Assembly: GCF_910592395.1 (NCBI RefSeq)
Contig: NC_088320.1
Coordinates: forward strand, 10,850,501-10,914,500
Reading direction: 5' to 3'
DNA length: 64,000 bases
Source of the DNA: Lineus longissimus
Lineage: Eukaryota > Nemertea > Pilidiophora > Heteronemertea > Lineidae
Of the stretch, positions 1 through 11,982 are shown in pieces. Below the pieces are notes generated by a model. That model did no database searches. It was not told the DNA's origin and was given only the letters and a program-made list of their open reading frames with translations. Position numbers and translations under genes: made by a program. How positions within the stretch are numbered: position 1 is the stretch's first letter; every line of letters begins with the position of its first letter.

Positions 1-1460
1 TTCTCAAGTCATCCTAGAACATGTATAATGATGAATATAGGCCTATTTTGATCTCCTGGTGTTGGCCAGCTAATTCAATTCATGCAGTATGTGTGTCGGT
101 AATTTCTCCTGAACACTGCTACCTATATAGATTAACAATGAAAACATCTATGACAGGTTCCTCTGATGATACCACATCACATTTCAACAACTCCTGCCCA
201 GATTGCCCCCATCATATGCGCAAAAACCTCAGTCCCTGCCCTGCCAACAATTTGAACCACCCTTTCAGTCTTTTTTAAAGACTACTTGTTTCATATGGGT
301 CATAATGTATGATGAACATTGCATAAAATTTTTTCAGGATGGTTTTCCTTCTTACATTCATAAACAGTTTCAATATATATTCTTTGATATTATTGAAATG
401 CTGAAAATTCTAAGGCCACATCAAAATAATGCAGGCATGGGAATCGGAGCTGGTTGTGAAACTGGATAAAGCAGTGGTAGACAGCCATGGTCGCCCGTAG
501 GGTGAGCTGGGGGAAGCGCGAAGGGAGACGAAAAAAAAAATGATTTCGGCTTATCCATGATGTGATTTCCAAGCATTTCCAGCCAGTAAAATCCCTCTTT
601 GGCAAACTGCAAAGCCTGTACTTAGCAGATAAGAGAACCGAAAGGAAGTTGGGAATTTATCTCCGTTGCGCATTACTGGGAACGGGATTGTATACAGTAA
701 CGATGCATACAAACTCCACACCTGAAGCTATGTGGAAGCAAGGTTGCACAGCATAATCACCAGTGACACCCACCAATGAACGAAAACTCGAATGACACAC
801 AAGATGAGTAAGGGTGACCAAATAAGGAAAACCCATTGACAGCAATTTATGTTGGCTTTAATTTAATTGGTTGGTAATGATGCCACATAGACAAATGAAC
901 AAACTAGAAATTGACCTCCGAGTCAATTTGAAGAATGGGATACCAGGAGAGTGTAATTTTGGGAAATTATTTTAAACTCGCAGGTTGAGAGGCAAGGTCC
1001 AGATCTAGAGCTAAGTTCATGTTGCAATTTCAGACACTGGAGCAGATTTAAACCATTTTTTTTAAGGTGCAGAAAAACACTTTGGGAAAATAATAATATT
1101 AAAAAAATAATATTAAAGAAGCTGAAATACATGTGTAAAATGTACAAAACATGGAAAATACCTGGTAAGTCTCTTTCAATTCAACTTCAATTTTGTTTAC
1201 ATATTGGTATGGCTATATCACGCATATACACCAAAGACTCTTGGACAAATAATGACAAAATGTGCCACTTATTAGTGAAATTTAAGAGCTTGAACCATAT
1301 GACCATGAAGAATAGGTCATATCGAAAACCTGGGTGATATGTATATCAGAGGCTTATTAGATACACCAGCCATTCACTCACTCCAGCTGCAACCAAAGGC
1401 TTCAAAATAGCAAAATTTGATACCCAACATAGCTGCCTGCCAAATTATGAAGAAATAAAG
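1..1460. other. No recognised gene or repeat
   Basis: AT-rich DNA with only short, compositionally ordinary open frames. I see no splice-bounded exon, RNA gene or transposon terminus here. Confidence 0.5.
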
Positions 1461-1490
1461 ATGAAATGGTCCAAGGACCATGTGCTCACC
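1461..1490 (+). repeat. Solo 5' end of a pearl-like element
   Basis: The segment carries the family's 5' terminus: a GGTCC-AA-GGACC palindrome followed by ATGTGCTCACC. The same arrangement begins the copies at 4958, 7083, 22044, 32014 and 33977. The sequence after it does not resemble the 302-bp core, so this is a truncated or diverged copy. Confidence 0.5.
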
Positions 1491-1555
1491 TCGGGTAATG
1501 TTCATGTAGGTATGACAAAAAAAAGGAAAGTGATGCAATCATGTACAACTTGTTA

Positions 1556-1591
1556 TTTCTGGAAAGGGCTTGAAAAAAACCTTTCCAGAAA
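1556..1591. repeat. Perfect 12-bp stem hairpin
   Basis: TTTCTGGAAAGG at 1556-1567 is exactly complementary to CCTTTCCAGAAA at 1580-1591, with an A-rich 12-nt loop. No neighbouring gene explains it. It could be the remnant of a small inverted-repeat element. Confidence 0.5.
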
Positions 1592-3488
1592 CACCAAAAC
1601 CAGCACCATAGCATGTGTATTTTATGATTTTATTGCTGCATGTAATTCAAAACAGTTGCCTATTTTGCAAATTAACTCTAATTGTTTTTACCTGTACTAA
1701 ACAAAGAAAGTGAGACCCGAACTGTGGATAATTTTGGTTAAAATCCCACAAACCTATAACCTTCTACCTTCATTTACAGGAGATGATTTTTGCCCTGAAA
1801 TGCTCAGAGTTACAAGAGCAGGAAATTCAAATCAAGTTAAATCCAGGTCAACGCAATGGTCATTGTTGGCTCAGGTAGATGCGACAGAATGAATTGAAAA
1901 GGGATGTTAAAGGGTAAGTAGATAAGAGCCACACTGCCTTTCATTACTGTAGTCACAGCGAACATTTGAAATGACCCAGGAACTTCTGAGTGGATATCAG
2001 GTCTTCTATGGGCCCATTTATGTTTGGCTGGCCATTCCCGCCCAAAAAACTGCACTGGTCCATGAAAGCCGCCAGTTACATCTAGATTATCTCCAAATCA
2101 CACGCAGGAATTTGCTTAGCAAATAGCAACCAAAATTCACTTGCTTATCGTTCCGGAATTCATTGCTTCAAAAAAGTGCAACGATTTTGTAACGATTATC
2201 AAGCTGAAATGATATTGAAACGAGAAAGTTTTCGATAGATGAAGCGACTTTGCAACGATTGAAAAGTAAAATCGTTTGGCAGCATCGGAAAATATTACAT
2301 TGCACATTGTTGTGAAAGGGTGTGTCACCAATGACGCAATGACGGTGGGCGGGACGAAAGTTTATTTAATTCAGAACACATGAATATTTTGGCCTACCTA
2401 CGTGAGTAGCAGCAGTTAACAACCCAGAAGATTATATTCCAAAGTTCCCAAAAGCATTAAACCCTCTACTTATCACGATATTTTTTCAAAATCCAACATG
2501 CAATTTCAGTGCTAGAAAACTTGGGAAAGTCCCCGCCATCATCCCAACAATGGCGGCCTCCACAAATATCATATGCATCCTCGCATCCAGTTCAATCTCG
2601 AATCTACACTTCTCTCTACACTTTTTACCACGTTATCTTTTATTTTGACCTGGAATCGGGGTCAACCACCTGCATCCAATTATCTTTAGAATTGGCCGGG
2701 TTTTAATTGAGTCAAAAGGATCCAATTTCGAAACAACGAAAGACCCGTCGCTCTAAATTATGTAGGACTGTTTATCCATGTCAAAACTTTCTCCGATCCC
2801 GGCTTTGAATCTTCATCTTGGAAAGCGATTTAGTTGTCTGCTGCTTTGACCAAACAACTTTCGCTGGTGGCTGAGCTACCAACCCCTGAATAGCCCCTTC
2901 AGTATGTTCCCCCTGAATTAGTCAATTTTTCAGTATTTTTAGAGGGTCTTTCAGGAACACATATATGACCCATTACCACATCTTTCAGTAGGTATTGTGT
3001 TCCTTCAGAAGCACTAATAAAGTATGATCTCCGCACAAACATCAGCTGCAAAACACAGTAACTTCGAAAATACTTCTTCTTTTTTAAAATCTACCAATTA
3101 AAACAGTTAAATTATCTAAATAGATTGTGGGTGAAAATGTAAAATAGTTAAACATATTGACTGCTGAATCATCAAGGATGGACAGCAAGAGCTTGGACGA
3201 GAAAAACAAGCTGAGTAAAGAGGCAAGATGTGACCCTTTATAATATTTATACATGCGTTTACTGTACATTTCTACAGCAGTGACTTTAGACAAAGAAAAA
3301 CGACCTCAAAAATGGTTGATTACAGCACTTGTGACATGTTTAACCCTTTGGGTGCCGGCCACTTATGTAACCCCTGTGCCTAGGCTTTTTAAGGAAATTT
3401 TATCTTTAAAAGTTTTTATACTAGCATGGCAGACATGCTGTAAATAGACCAGACTATAAACCATACATATTCGGCTTTGGCTAGTGAG
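1592..3488. other. No recognised gene
   Basis: Noncoding-looking DNA. The sequence TTTAACCCTTTGGGTGCCGG near 3340 resembles one end of a piggyBac-like MITE, but no partner end was found. Confidence 0.4.
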
Positions 3489-3523
3489 AACAAGAGGCCC
3501 AATTACCTGGCGCTCAGCTGAGA
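3489..3523 (+). repeat. 5' end of second tandem-core element family
   Basis: The segment contains AACAAGAGGCCC and GGCGCTCAGCTGAG. Copies at 51447 and 56229 match it; there the GGCCC/GGGCC palindrome is intact, whereas here it is eroded. The GCTCAGCTGA box is the inverse of the TCAGCTGAGC box found at 3' ends at 49.74 and 53.72 kb. Confidence 0.5.
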
Positions 3524-3639
3524 GGGTTTGGACTGATTGATAGGTTGACAAGCATAGCGTTGAATGTCCCCCGTCGCTGTTGGGTGTTTTTTGAAAAATG
3601 TGTAGTTTGAATCCGTGTGATGTTCCTGGCGGTCATTGA

Positions 3640-4740
3640 CTGAAGTTTATGGTTCAGTTGGGTGTCCCAGTATCGTGACACACCAAATTTCAAGCCAAAA
3701 TATTTTGTCGTTCAGAAGGTACAGAGCGGAAGGGAATTTTCATGATTTTCAGGAAGTTCCCCCCTCTGGGGCAGAAAAATGTATGAAACTAAAAACTCGA
3801 GAGATATATCGTGTACCTTTGTTAGCCAAGTCTACCATAAAGATTTGGTAAAGATCGGAGAAATATTAAGCGAGTTCTAACACTGTTTTTGGTTTTGGAC
3901 CCCTGGTGGCCAAATCGAGAATGAAACTCGGCTGATTTTTCGACGCGACACACCTTTGGCCCAACCTATCAGCACAGGAAATTTCAATGCAAAATATTTG
4001 GTCGTTCAGAAGTTACAAAGCGGAAGGGATTTTCATGATTTTCAGGAAGCACCCCCTATAGGGCAGAAACCCGGGTGATATATCGTGTATCTATCTTAGC
4101 TTAGTCTTCCATAAAAATATGGTAAACATCGGACGAATATTAAGCGAGTTCTAACACTTTATGTGTTTTTGGTTTTGGCCTCTTGGCGGCCAAATGGAGT
4201 ATCAAATTTGGCGGATTTTTCGATGTGACACACCTTTGGCCCACCCTCTATCAGCACATCATATTTCAATCAAAAATATTTTGTCGTTCAGAAGTTACAG
4301 AGCGGAAGGGAATTTTCATGATTTTCAGGAAGTGCCCCCTATAGTGCAAAAAAATGAATGAAACTAAAAACCCGGGTGATATATCATGTATCTATAGTCT
4401 ACCATAAAAATATGGTAAAGATCAGACAAATATTAAGCGAGTTCTAACACTTTATGGGTTTTTGGTTTTGGCCCCCTGGCGGCCAAATGGAGAATCAAAC
4501 TCGGCCAATTTTTGACGCGACACACCTTTGGCCCACCCTCTATCAGCACACCAAATTTCAATCCAAAATATTTTGTCGTTCAGAAATTATAGAGCGGACA
4601 GGAAACGTGCGTCCGGCGAGCGGCGAGCGGCGCAACATTTTGCCCCCTACTGGCCAGGCCGGGAATCTCACCGGGATGATTTTTAGTGGGACACATCTTC
4701 AGATGTCCTTCACTCCTTCCACCTAGTATCGATTAAATTG
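3640..4740 (+). repeat. Tandem core repeat array, about 275-293-bp unit
   Basis: Three or more diverged copies of one unit. The phrase ATTAAGCGAGTTCTAACAC recurs at about 3865, 4139 and 4432, and each unit holds a 'CCCCTGGYGGCC' block. The array lies 3' of a family-2 5' end at 3489, so both may belong to one element. A GCGAGCGGCGAGCGGCG low-complexity stretch sits near 4615-4635. No protein-coding frame runs through it. Confidence 0.6.
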
Positions 4741-4957
4741 CTTGAGCCGTTCAGAAGCTGTAGGGTTGAAACGAGCACAAAGTTGGTGCCATGTACTAAT
4801 ACCATGTCCCCCTACACAAGCTCCGGGGGATAAAAAGGATTTGTGTGCTGGTATACATGAACTGGCAGGTCTCTAGTGTTGTTGAACTGAAATGTCTATT
4901 TCTGGTGTGATATTTTCAATTTGAAAGAATGAAGAAACTAGTGATTTGAAAAGTAAA

Positions 4958-4986
4958 TGAAATGGTCCATGGACCATGTGCTCACC
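4958..4986 (+). repeat. Solo 5' end of a pearl-like element
   Basis: GGTCCATGGACC palindrome followed by ATGTGCTCACC, as at 1461. The expected 302-bp core does not follow. Confidence 0.5.
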
Positions 4987-5696
4987 TGTGGTGCAATCAC
5001 ATGAAAGATAGGACATGTGATTGGGACATGTCGGCATCATCATGTGTGGTTTTGAAACACTGTTGCATTTGTACATGGCTGTAGGTGAGTCAGTTAATCT
5101 AGTGAAATCGGGAATTTCATGTTGTTCTTGCTACATTCTGCAGATTGATCCAAAGTCCATTTCCAGAGACCAGGGCTTTTTGGTGCTGTAGAAGCATTCT
5201 GGTGATGAAAGTTTTTTTGGTAGGAAGAAGACTGAATCCAATGATTCACTACAGGTGGGACTGATGCACATGCTCCACAAAGCAGTGGTCATGTCCAGAG
5301 AAGCTGTGCATGACCAGAGATCAATGTGCATACCAGTACATTTCGCTTGAGGGGTCAATGTCTGTGTAAAGGGGGAGTGTGTCTTGAAAATTGGGAAAAT
5401 GTGGTTACAAACTAAATGTAAGGAGCCTTCCTATTGTAACCTAGAAAATATCTGTGGCTGGAAATTTTTGCAGCAGCGTGAACGCTGCCTAAAAATCTAT
5501 AAATTGCATATTTATATTTTGTGGACAGTGTAGTTCTTCAGTTGAGTCAAGTCATTAGACTTTGTAGAGACTTTGTACAGAATTTTGCAAATCCTAGGCT
5601 AGTGCAAAATCAGCAAAATCAAACAATGTAAAAATATTAGCAGTGATTAAGACAGGAAAGCTAGAAAAAATGTATAGGGAATAATGCGTAGGAGAG
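4987..5696. other. No recognised gene
   Basis: Short open frames only. No splice-bounded exon or repeat terminus was recognised. Confidence 0.4.
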
Positions 5697-5840
5697 TTTG
5701 GAATTCAGTCACTTTTGCCAAAGTGAGGCGAGTTCAATCATTCGACTCTCTTCCACTATTCTGCTACAGAGAGTCCCATTTCAGTGTCACATGATTGATG
5801 AACTCGTGTCCTTTGGCAAAAATCAACTGAATTCTAAACA
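5697..5840. repeat. Long imperfect foldback hairpin
   Basis: The left arm (about 5697-5750) and right arm (about 5772-5840) are complementary over roughly 55-65 nt with small bulges, sharing blocks such as GAATTCAGT, TTTTGCCAAAG and CGAGTTCA. The loop is short, about 20 nt. This fits a small MITE or a transcribed stem-loop; the sequence does not decide between them. Confidence 0.5.
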
Positions 5841-7082
5841 TGCACCAAATATACATTTTCATGTGTACATTTTTAGTTCCCATCTTAGACCTCTGCTAAC
5901 AAGCACACTTTCGAAACTTAGCTATACACAATGTGCAATGCATGATACATCTCACCGACCATTCTTGACTCAATAAACATCAACACAGCACATGGCTTAT
6001 ATATTCATAGCCATCCTATCAGAAATGGGCTTCAGGGGGTACTTCATCTGATTGGCTATTCAAAATGATAAGCGAGTTCGTCAATACAAATGCGCATGCT
6101 CAGATCCCGAGGAACAGTGAATGTAAACAGTAGCATGTGTAACACATGCAAATTCAAAGGCATCTTGTGGCGGTCCTAACCATTATCAAGAAGAAAGAAA
6201 GCCTTTGATATTGATCAAATTTAACATGGATTTGATGCAGCGTCTGGTAGGCCAAAAAAACAAAGAAAAATGATCTCAATTTTGGGTTTGTTTACATTCA
6301 CTGCTATCCCACAATGCATTGCGCACAGTACTGACGAAGTGGCTTAATATTAGTTACGCTAGATATGATGTGATAGGCCTATGCCATTGCATGAACGCAG
6401 CACAATATTTCGCAACATAGAATTTTAAAAGAGCTGAAAACTAGACATGATGATGGAGACATTACATCCCTCCTCTTACTCATGTACTGTATGAGATTCA
6501 CAAAGTACTAGACAGTATGTACATCCATACAGGCAAAGGCCGGCTGTGATAAAGTATGGAATTTCCGTAATTTTCCGCGGAAATTTGGAGCATGTGTGAC
6601 CTCGTTTACAGGTACCAAGAATCGATATGTAGCACACGCCGGACATTGTATTATAAATGGAAACCTGGTCGGAAGATTGTTGGGAATCCCCGAATTATAT
6701 GGAGCGCCATGGAGGTCGGCAAAGAAACTCGTCCCCAGCAATTCTGTTGGAATGTATTAGATCAGTGACTCTCTAAATCTTTGAAATAGTTTTAATTTAC
6801 AGACATCATTCACAACATGCCTCCCTTGTTCCATGCATTCCAAAAGTCATGTTACCACCTCTTTTCTAGCTTAGGATTTGTAAAAAGGAAGCCCCCTCAC
6901 TATAAGAGGCATAGGTAAAGGGGGCAGGGGGTCCAGGTCCCCCCCCCCCCCCAACAAAACGTGCTTTTCATGCAAGTTTTGGCCAAAAAGAATGGCGAAA
7001 GAGGACCTTTGCCCCCCTCAGAACAAAAAAAAGCAAGCTATGCCGCTGCCCCTAACCCACCCCTTGTGTTTTGTAAATATAA
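5841..7082. other. No recognised gene; one poly-C run
   Basis: No credible coding exon. A run of about 14 C follows a G-rich stretch at 6920-6952. Confidence 0.4.
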
Positions 7083-9110
7083 ATGAAACGGCCAGGGGCC
7101 ATTGTGCTCACCGTATACATCTTTTAGTAGGCAGGATCATGCTTAGTTTAGAGGTGAATATGGTGAACACAATCAGGCATGAAGACTTTTTTTAGATGTG
7201 TATTGATGTCAAGTAATAAGACAGGGCAGTATATATAAGTTTATGATCCAACCAATAATTGTCTATGACATCAACAAGATCAATATCGTGTGATTGCTAA
7301 GAGTCCCTGCAATAAAAAATTCATTGAAAAAAAGTCATTAATAAGCGAGATATTGCACATCCTACCTTTTCAGTTTTGACCCCCTGGTGGCCAAATCAAG
7401 AATCAGATCAGGCCAAAATTCGGTGTCAGAGATTATCTGATGTAGGGGGTTACATGTACCAACTTTCAAGTTCATAGCTTCAGCAGTTAAGAAACGTGCC
7501 ATAGTTACACTCTAATGGCCAATTTACGCCATTTGACCTCTGTGACCTAGAAAAGGAGGTCAAATCCAAAAATCCTAGGACATGTGGTGTATCCTTGCTA
7601 GAAGTCCCTGCCATAAAAATTTTATCGAAAACAATTCACTCAAATAAGCAAGATATTGCACTTCTTCCTTTTTCCATTATGGCCCCCTGGTGGCCGAATA
7701 AAGAATCAGATCAGGCCAAAATTCGGCATCAAAGGTTATCTGATGTAGGGGGTTATATGCACCAAGTTTCAAGTTCATAACTTTACTGGTTAAGAAACGT
7801 GCCATAGTTTACACTCTAACGGCCAATTTACGCCATATGACCTCTGTGACCTTGAAAAGTAGGTCAAATTGAAAACCCGTAAGACATGTGATGTATTCTT
7901 CCTAAGAGTACCTACCATAAAAATTTTATCGAAAACAAGTCACTTATAAGCGAGATATCACACTTTTTAGATATCCACTTTTGGCCCCCTGGTGGCAAAG
8001 TTGAGAATCAGATCAAACTGAAATTCAGCACCAGAGGCTATGTGATATAGGGGGTTATATGTACCAAGTTTCAAGTTCATAGCTTTAGTGGTTAAGAAAC
8101 GTGCCATAGTTTACACTCTAACGACCAATTTACGCCATATGACCTCTGTGACCTTGAAAAGTAGGTCAAATTAAAAACCCGTAAGATATGTGATGTATTC
8201 TTCCTAAGAGTACCTACCATGAAAATTTTATCGAAAATAATTCACTTATAAGCGAGATATAACACTTTTTAGATTTCCACTTTTGGCCCCCTGGTGGCAA
8301 AGTTGAGAATCAGATCAAACTGAAATTCAGCACCATAGGCTATGTGATATAGGGGGTTATATGTACCAAGTTTCAAGTTCATAGCTTTAGTGGTTAAGAA
8401 ACGTGCCATAGTTTACACTCTAACGACCAATTTACGCCATATGACCTCTGTGACCTTGAAAAGTAGGTCAAATTAAAAACCCGTAAGATATGTGATGTAT
8501 TCTTCCTAAGAGTACCTACCATGAAAATTTTATCGAAAATAATTCACTTATAAGCGAGATATAACACTTTTTAGATTTCCACTTTTGGCCCCCTGGTGGC
8601 AAAGTTGAGAATCAGATCAAACTGAAATTCAGCACCAGAGGCTATGTGATATAGCGGGTTATATGTACTAAGTTTCAAGTTCATAGCTTTAGTGGTTAAG
8701 AAACGTGCCATAGTTTACACTCTAACGGCCAATTTATGCCATATGACCTCTGTGAACTTAAAAAGTAGGTCAAATTAAAAACCCGTACGATATAAGATGT
8801 ATATTTGCTATGAGTACCTACAACACAAGTTTCATCGAAAACAAGTCACTAATAAGCGAGATATCACACTTTTTAGATATCGACATTTGGCCCCCTGGTG
8901 GCCAAGTTGAGAATCAGATCGGACCGAAATTCAGTGTCAGAGGTCACCTGACCTAGGGGGTGCTGTGTACAAAGTTTCAAGTTCATAGCCCTAGCGGTTA
9001 AGAAACGTGCCACTGTTTTTGAAATAGGATACGACGACGGACGACGGACGACGGACGACGGACGACGGACACTGTGGTATTACATAGACTCCCCTACGGT
9101 GAGCCAAAAA
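7083..9110 (+). mobile_element. Complete pearl-like (Helitron-related, non-autonomous) tandem-core element
   Basis: The element starts with ATGAAACGGCCAGGGGCC then ATTGTGCTCACC and ends with ACGGTGAGCCAAAAA. Inside are six head-to-tail units: the CCCCCTGGTGGC block recurs at 7380, 7683, 7985, 8287, 8589 and 8891, giving periods of 303, 302, 302, 302 and 302 bp. Units near 7985-8589 are almost identical, which indicates recent unit amplification. A GACGACGGAC microsatellite (9031-9070) separates the core from the 3' end. Tandem core plus ACGG-type microsatellite plus defined ends is the layout described for bivalve pearl elements. No transposase is encoded, so mobility would depend on an enzyme supplied elsewhere. 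Confidence 0.7.
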
Positions 9111-9662
9111 TAATCTTAGCAATTTTAGACTGATGGTGTGGTGTTCAACAGCCGATAGGCTTACAATACAATCTCATCTCAGGAGCGCCAAGACTGAGTA
9201 TAGACCAGCCTGCTTAGGTCCAACCCCGGGATGTGTCGCATGGAAGGGGTTGAAACCAATCAATAATGCACTGGACCTCGCGTAGGCCTGGCCTTGACCT
9301 AGAAACATCTTGATGCTAGTAGTGCCGCTATTGGGGACGAGGTCATGCACATGTTTTAAAATGGCGCCTCATAGGTCGAACTCTTACGTGACATTAATCT
9401 GCCTTTTTTGAGAGAGGATTCTCGGTTATCATTGTCTATAATCTATCTATCATTATGATATTATGGTGTTGCACATTATACTATCATTGAATATACTGTT
9501 TTTGTACAATTTCCCTAAAATTACGGAATTTCTGTACTTTATAACAGCTGGGCAAAGGCACTGTAGCTTGAGTTGTATTGTATTGTTATCCCATGTGAAG
9601 AAACATCTTTATACTGGTGCACACACATACATAAACAGCAGTGTTTTCCACAATATTTCAGT
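9111..9662. other. No recognised gene
   Basis: No coding, RNA or repeat signal was recognised. Confidence 0.4.
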
Positions 9663-9666
9663 TTAA

Positions 9667-9924
9667 CAGGGCGGGTATGGCGTTTTAAACCCTTTTTGGC
9701 TCAGCAAAAAAAATATTTTTTTAAAGACATTTTTTTGTTTGGTTTTGGAAATTTAATGACTTTTAAGGGTAATTAATGTCATTTAGAAGCAGAATTGGGC
9801 ATTGTAAGGTGCTTAAAACTCCTCAGGGAGGTTATTTTCACTTAAAAAAATAAAATGAAATAAATGTTGTCCCCCTCCCCCAGGAGGTCGCCCCCCCCCC
9901 GCCTGAACGGGGCGGCCCGCCCCG
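9667..9924. mobile_element. Candidate MITE with CAGGGCGGG / CCCGCCCCG ends
   Basis: The ends are imperfect inverted repeats (C[A/G]GGGCGGG) flanked by TTAA at 9663-9666 and TTAT at 9925-9928. This suggests a decayed TTAA target duplication as in piggyBac-like elements. The interior is 258 bp, A/T-rich and noncoding. The right end also folds on itself (AACGGGGCGG/CCGCCCCGTT). Confidence 0.4.
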
Positions 9925-9928
9925 TTAT

Positions 9929-10605
9929 AATGGCCTGTGGAGAAGGCTGAAACATTAGGCCTACACACAATCATGCTTGATACAGACTCAGTCAGTCACT
10001 GAGTCAGTCAGTGCATCCATCTCCAATCTGCATACACTTTCAAACCCTGAGGATAGGATGCCATAGTCAAAATAATAAGCCACCAACAAAGACACAACTT
10101 ACTCTGTACTGTTTGTTCTCTTTGGCTAGATGTGTTGAGATTAAGATTTTTTACTAAGCCCCCCTTCTTAGGAGGGGCTCTTAAGATACACGCGTGTGCG
10201 GGAGTATAATGACGAGAAATAACGAGAGTAATTATTGTATATCCTACAAACAATTTGTTTTGGTTTTTCAAAATGGCGCTGAATTAATAAATCAGACCAG
10301 TTGTAACAGGTTAAAGAACATCTAATTCAAATCTTCATGGGAATTCGCTACATATGCCTAAGAAATCGCCAATTATATTTATATTTTTATTAGGGAAATA
10401 TCCGTCCTAAATAATGACAGAAAAGGGTGGTTTTATATCAATTTTGCGTCGACATGGTCGAGGTCACGTGACATAAACAAAACAATTGCACACACCCGTC
10501 CAAAAAAGGCACTTTAAGAAAAACGAATACGTTTTCCCTGCTTAAAACCACACTGACGGCTAAGTTATATTGGTCTACTGCCCAAATCTGAAGTATCAAA
10601 ATGAA
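9929..10605. other. No recognised gene; one small hairpin
   Basis: AGCCCCCCTT/GGAGGGGCT hairpin near 10156-10180. Nothing else was recognised. Confidence 0.4.
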
Positions 10606-11979
10606 TCACAAACTAGAACTAGCTCTATTTAATATAATAATATAATAATAATGAAGTTTTTGTATAGCGCTTTTCCATGGATTTGGTCCGTGCTCAAGGC
10701 GCTCCCTCTCCGTGTGATCTTGTAAATAAGTGCGTTTTAGTTGTGCCTTGAAAGTGTCAGTGTTTTGGCAATCTTGTATGCGCTTGGGGAGTTTGTTCCA
10801 TAGCCGTGGCCCACATGCAGCGAAGCTACGGTCCCCAAAGTTTGTTTTCGTTCGTTTTTCACAAAGAACCGTTGAACCAGATCTTGTTGTTCGTGTAACC
10901 TCCTTGGTGCAAAGAAGTTCCTGGAGGTACGTTGGCGCAGATTGTCTCAGACATTTGAATACCTGCAGGAGGATTTTGAATTCAATCCGAGCAGACACTG
11001 GGAGCCAGTGTAACTCGCACAGTGTTGGGGTTATGTGCTCAGATTTCTTCGTCCTGCACACAATTCGCGCCGCAGTGTTTTGTACACGCTGCAAGGGCGC
11101 GATCGTCTTCTTTGGAAGGTCGTACAAAATGGCATTATTGCAGTCCAATCTGGAAGTGACGAATGCATGCACTAGGCGTTCTCGACTTGTCTGATCTAGG
11201 TATTTTCCTATCCGGCCTATGTTGTAGAGATTTGCGTACGAGGCCTTGCAGATCATTTTTATATGGGTCTGCATAGTCATATTCTGATCGATCCAAACAC
11301 CAAGGTCACGAACACATGGAGATTTGGGAATCCAGACTTCTCCTACTGAGATACCTGTCACCGAGCCTGTTCTACGAGAGGATACGATGTTACACAGATC
11401 AGTCTTAGGAGCGTTTAGGGCGAGTTTGTTGACGGACAGCCATTCCTTAACATCCGATATGCAGCTCTCAGTCTGATTCACCATCTGTGTGCCTTGAGAT
11501 TGATCACCACAACGTGACGAAGAGATGAGTTGATTGTCATCAGCGTACAGTTCGTATGGGACACCATTTCCACGCATGACATCACTAAGCGGCAACGTAT
11601 AGATTGTGAATAAGACGGGTCCCAGTACGGAGCCTTGTGGCACTCCATATTCAAGAGTAACGCGATTCGAGGAGGACTGACTGATTACTACCGACAATTG
11701 TCGATCTTGAAGGTAGGATTCGAACCACTTTAATGTCATATCGTTCAGACCAATTCGTTTGTGTAGCCTGTCAAGAAGTATCACATGATCTACAGTATCG
11801 AACGCGGCTGACAAGTCTAAAAGCACCAATAACACTTCATCTCCAACATCCAGAGAAGTTAGTACATCATTGGTAATCCTGAGTAGTACTGTATCCGTGC
11901 TATGGCCCTGTCTGTAGGCAGACTGGTGTGGATCATACAGACTGTTTGCCGTCATATGTTCCTTCAAGCGCACTGCCAC
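10606..11979 (-). pseudogene. LINE ORF, catalytic reverse transcriptase part
   Basis: 457 codons continuing the 11983-13740 frame. Visible RT motifs are LSAAFDTVDH (first catalytic Asp region), GVPQGSVLGPVLF and the YADD box (YADDNQL, about residue 145), followed by thumb and C-terminal sequence ending NPWKSAIQKL. The frame runs through the TTA-rich tail into flanking DNA before stopping, which is common for this group. Its apparent first codon is GTG and only reflects the upstream stop; it is not a real start. Confidence 0.85.
10628..10652 (-). repeat. LINE 3' simple-repeat tail
   Basis: TAA-type repeats (TTA on the element strand) immediately follow the conserved GCGCTATACAA 3' phrase, marking the element's 3' border. 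Confidence 0.7.
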
Positions 11980-11982
11980 TAT

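Noticed and set aside
7380-9000. CRISPR-like array
   Set aside because: Whole 302-bp units repeat without distinct spacers, and the host is a eukaryote. It is a transposon core array.
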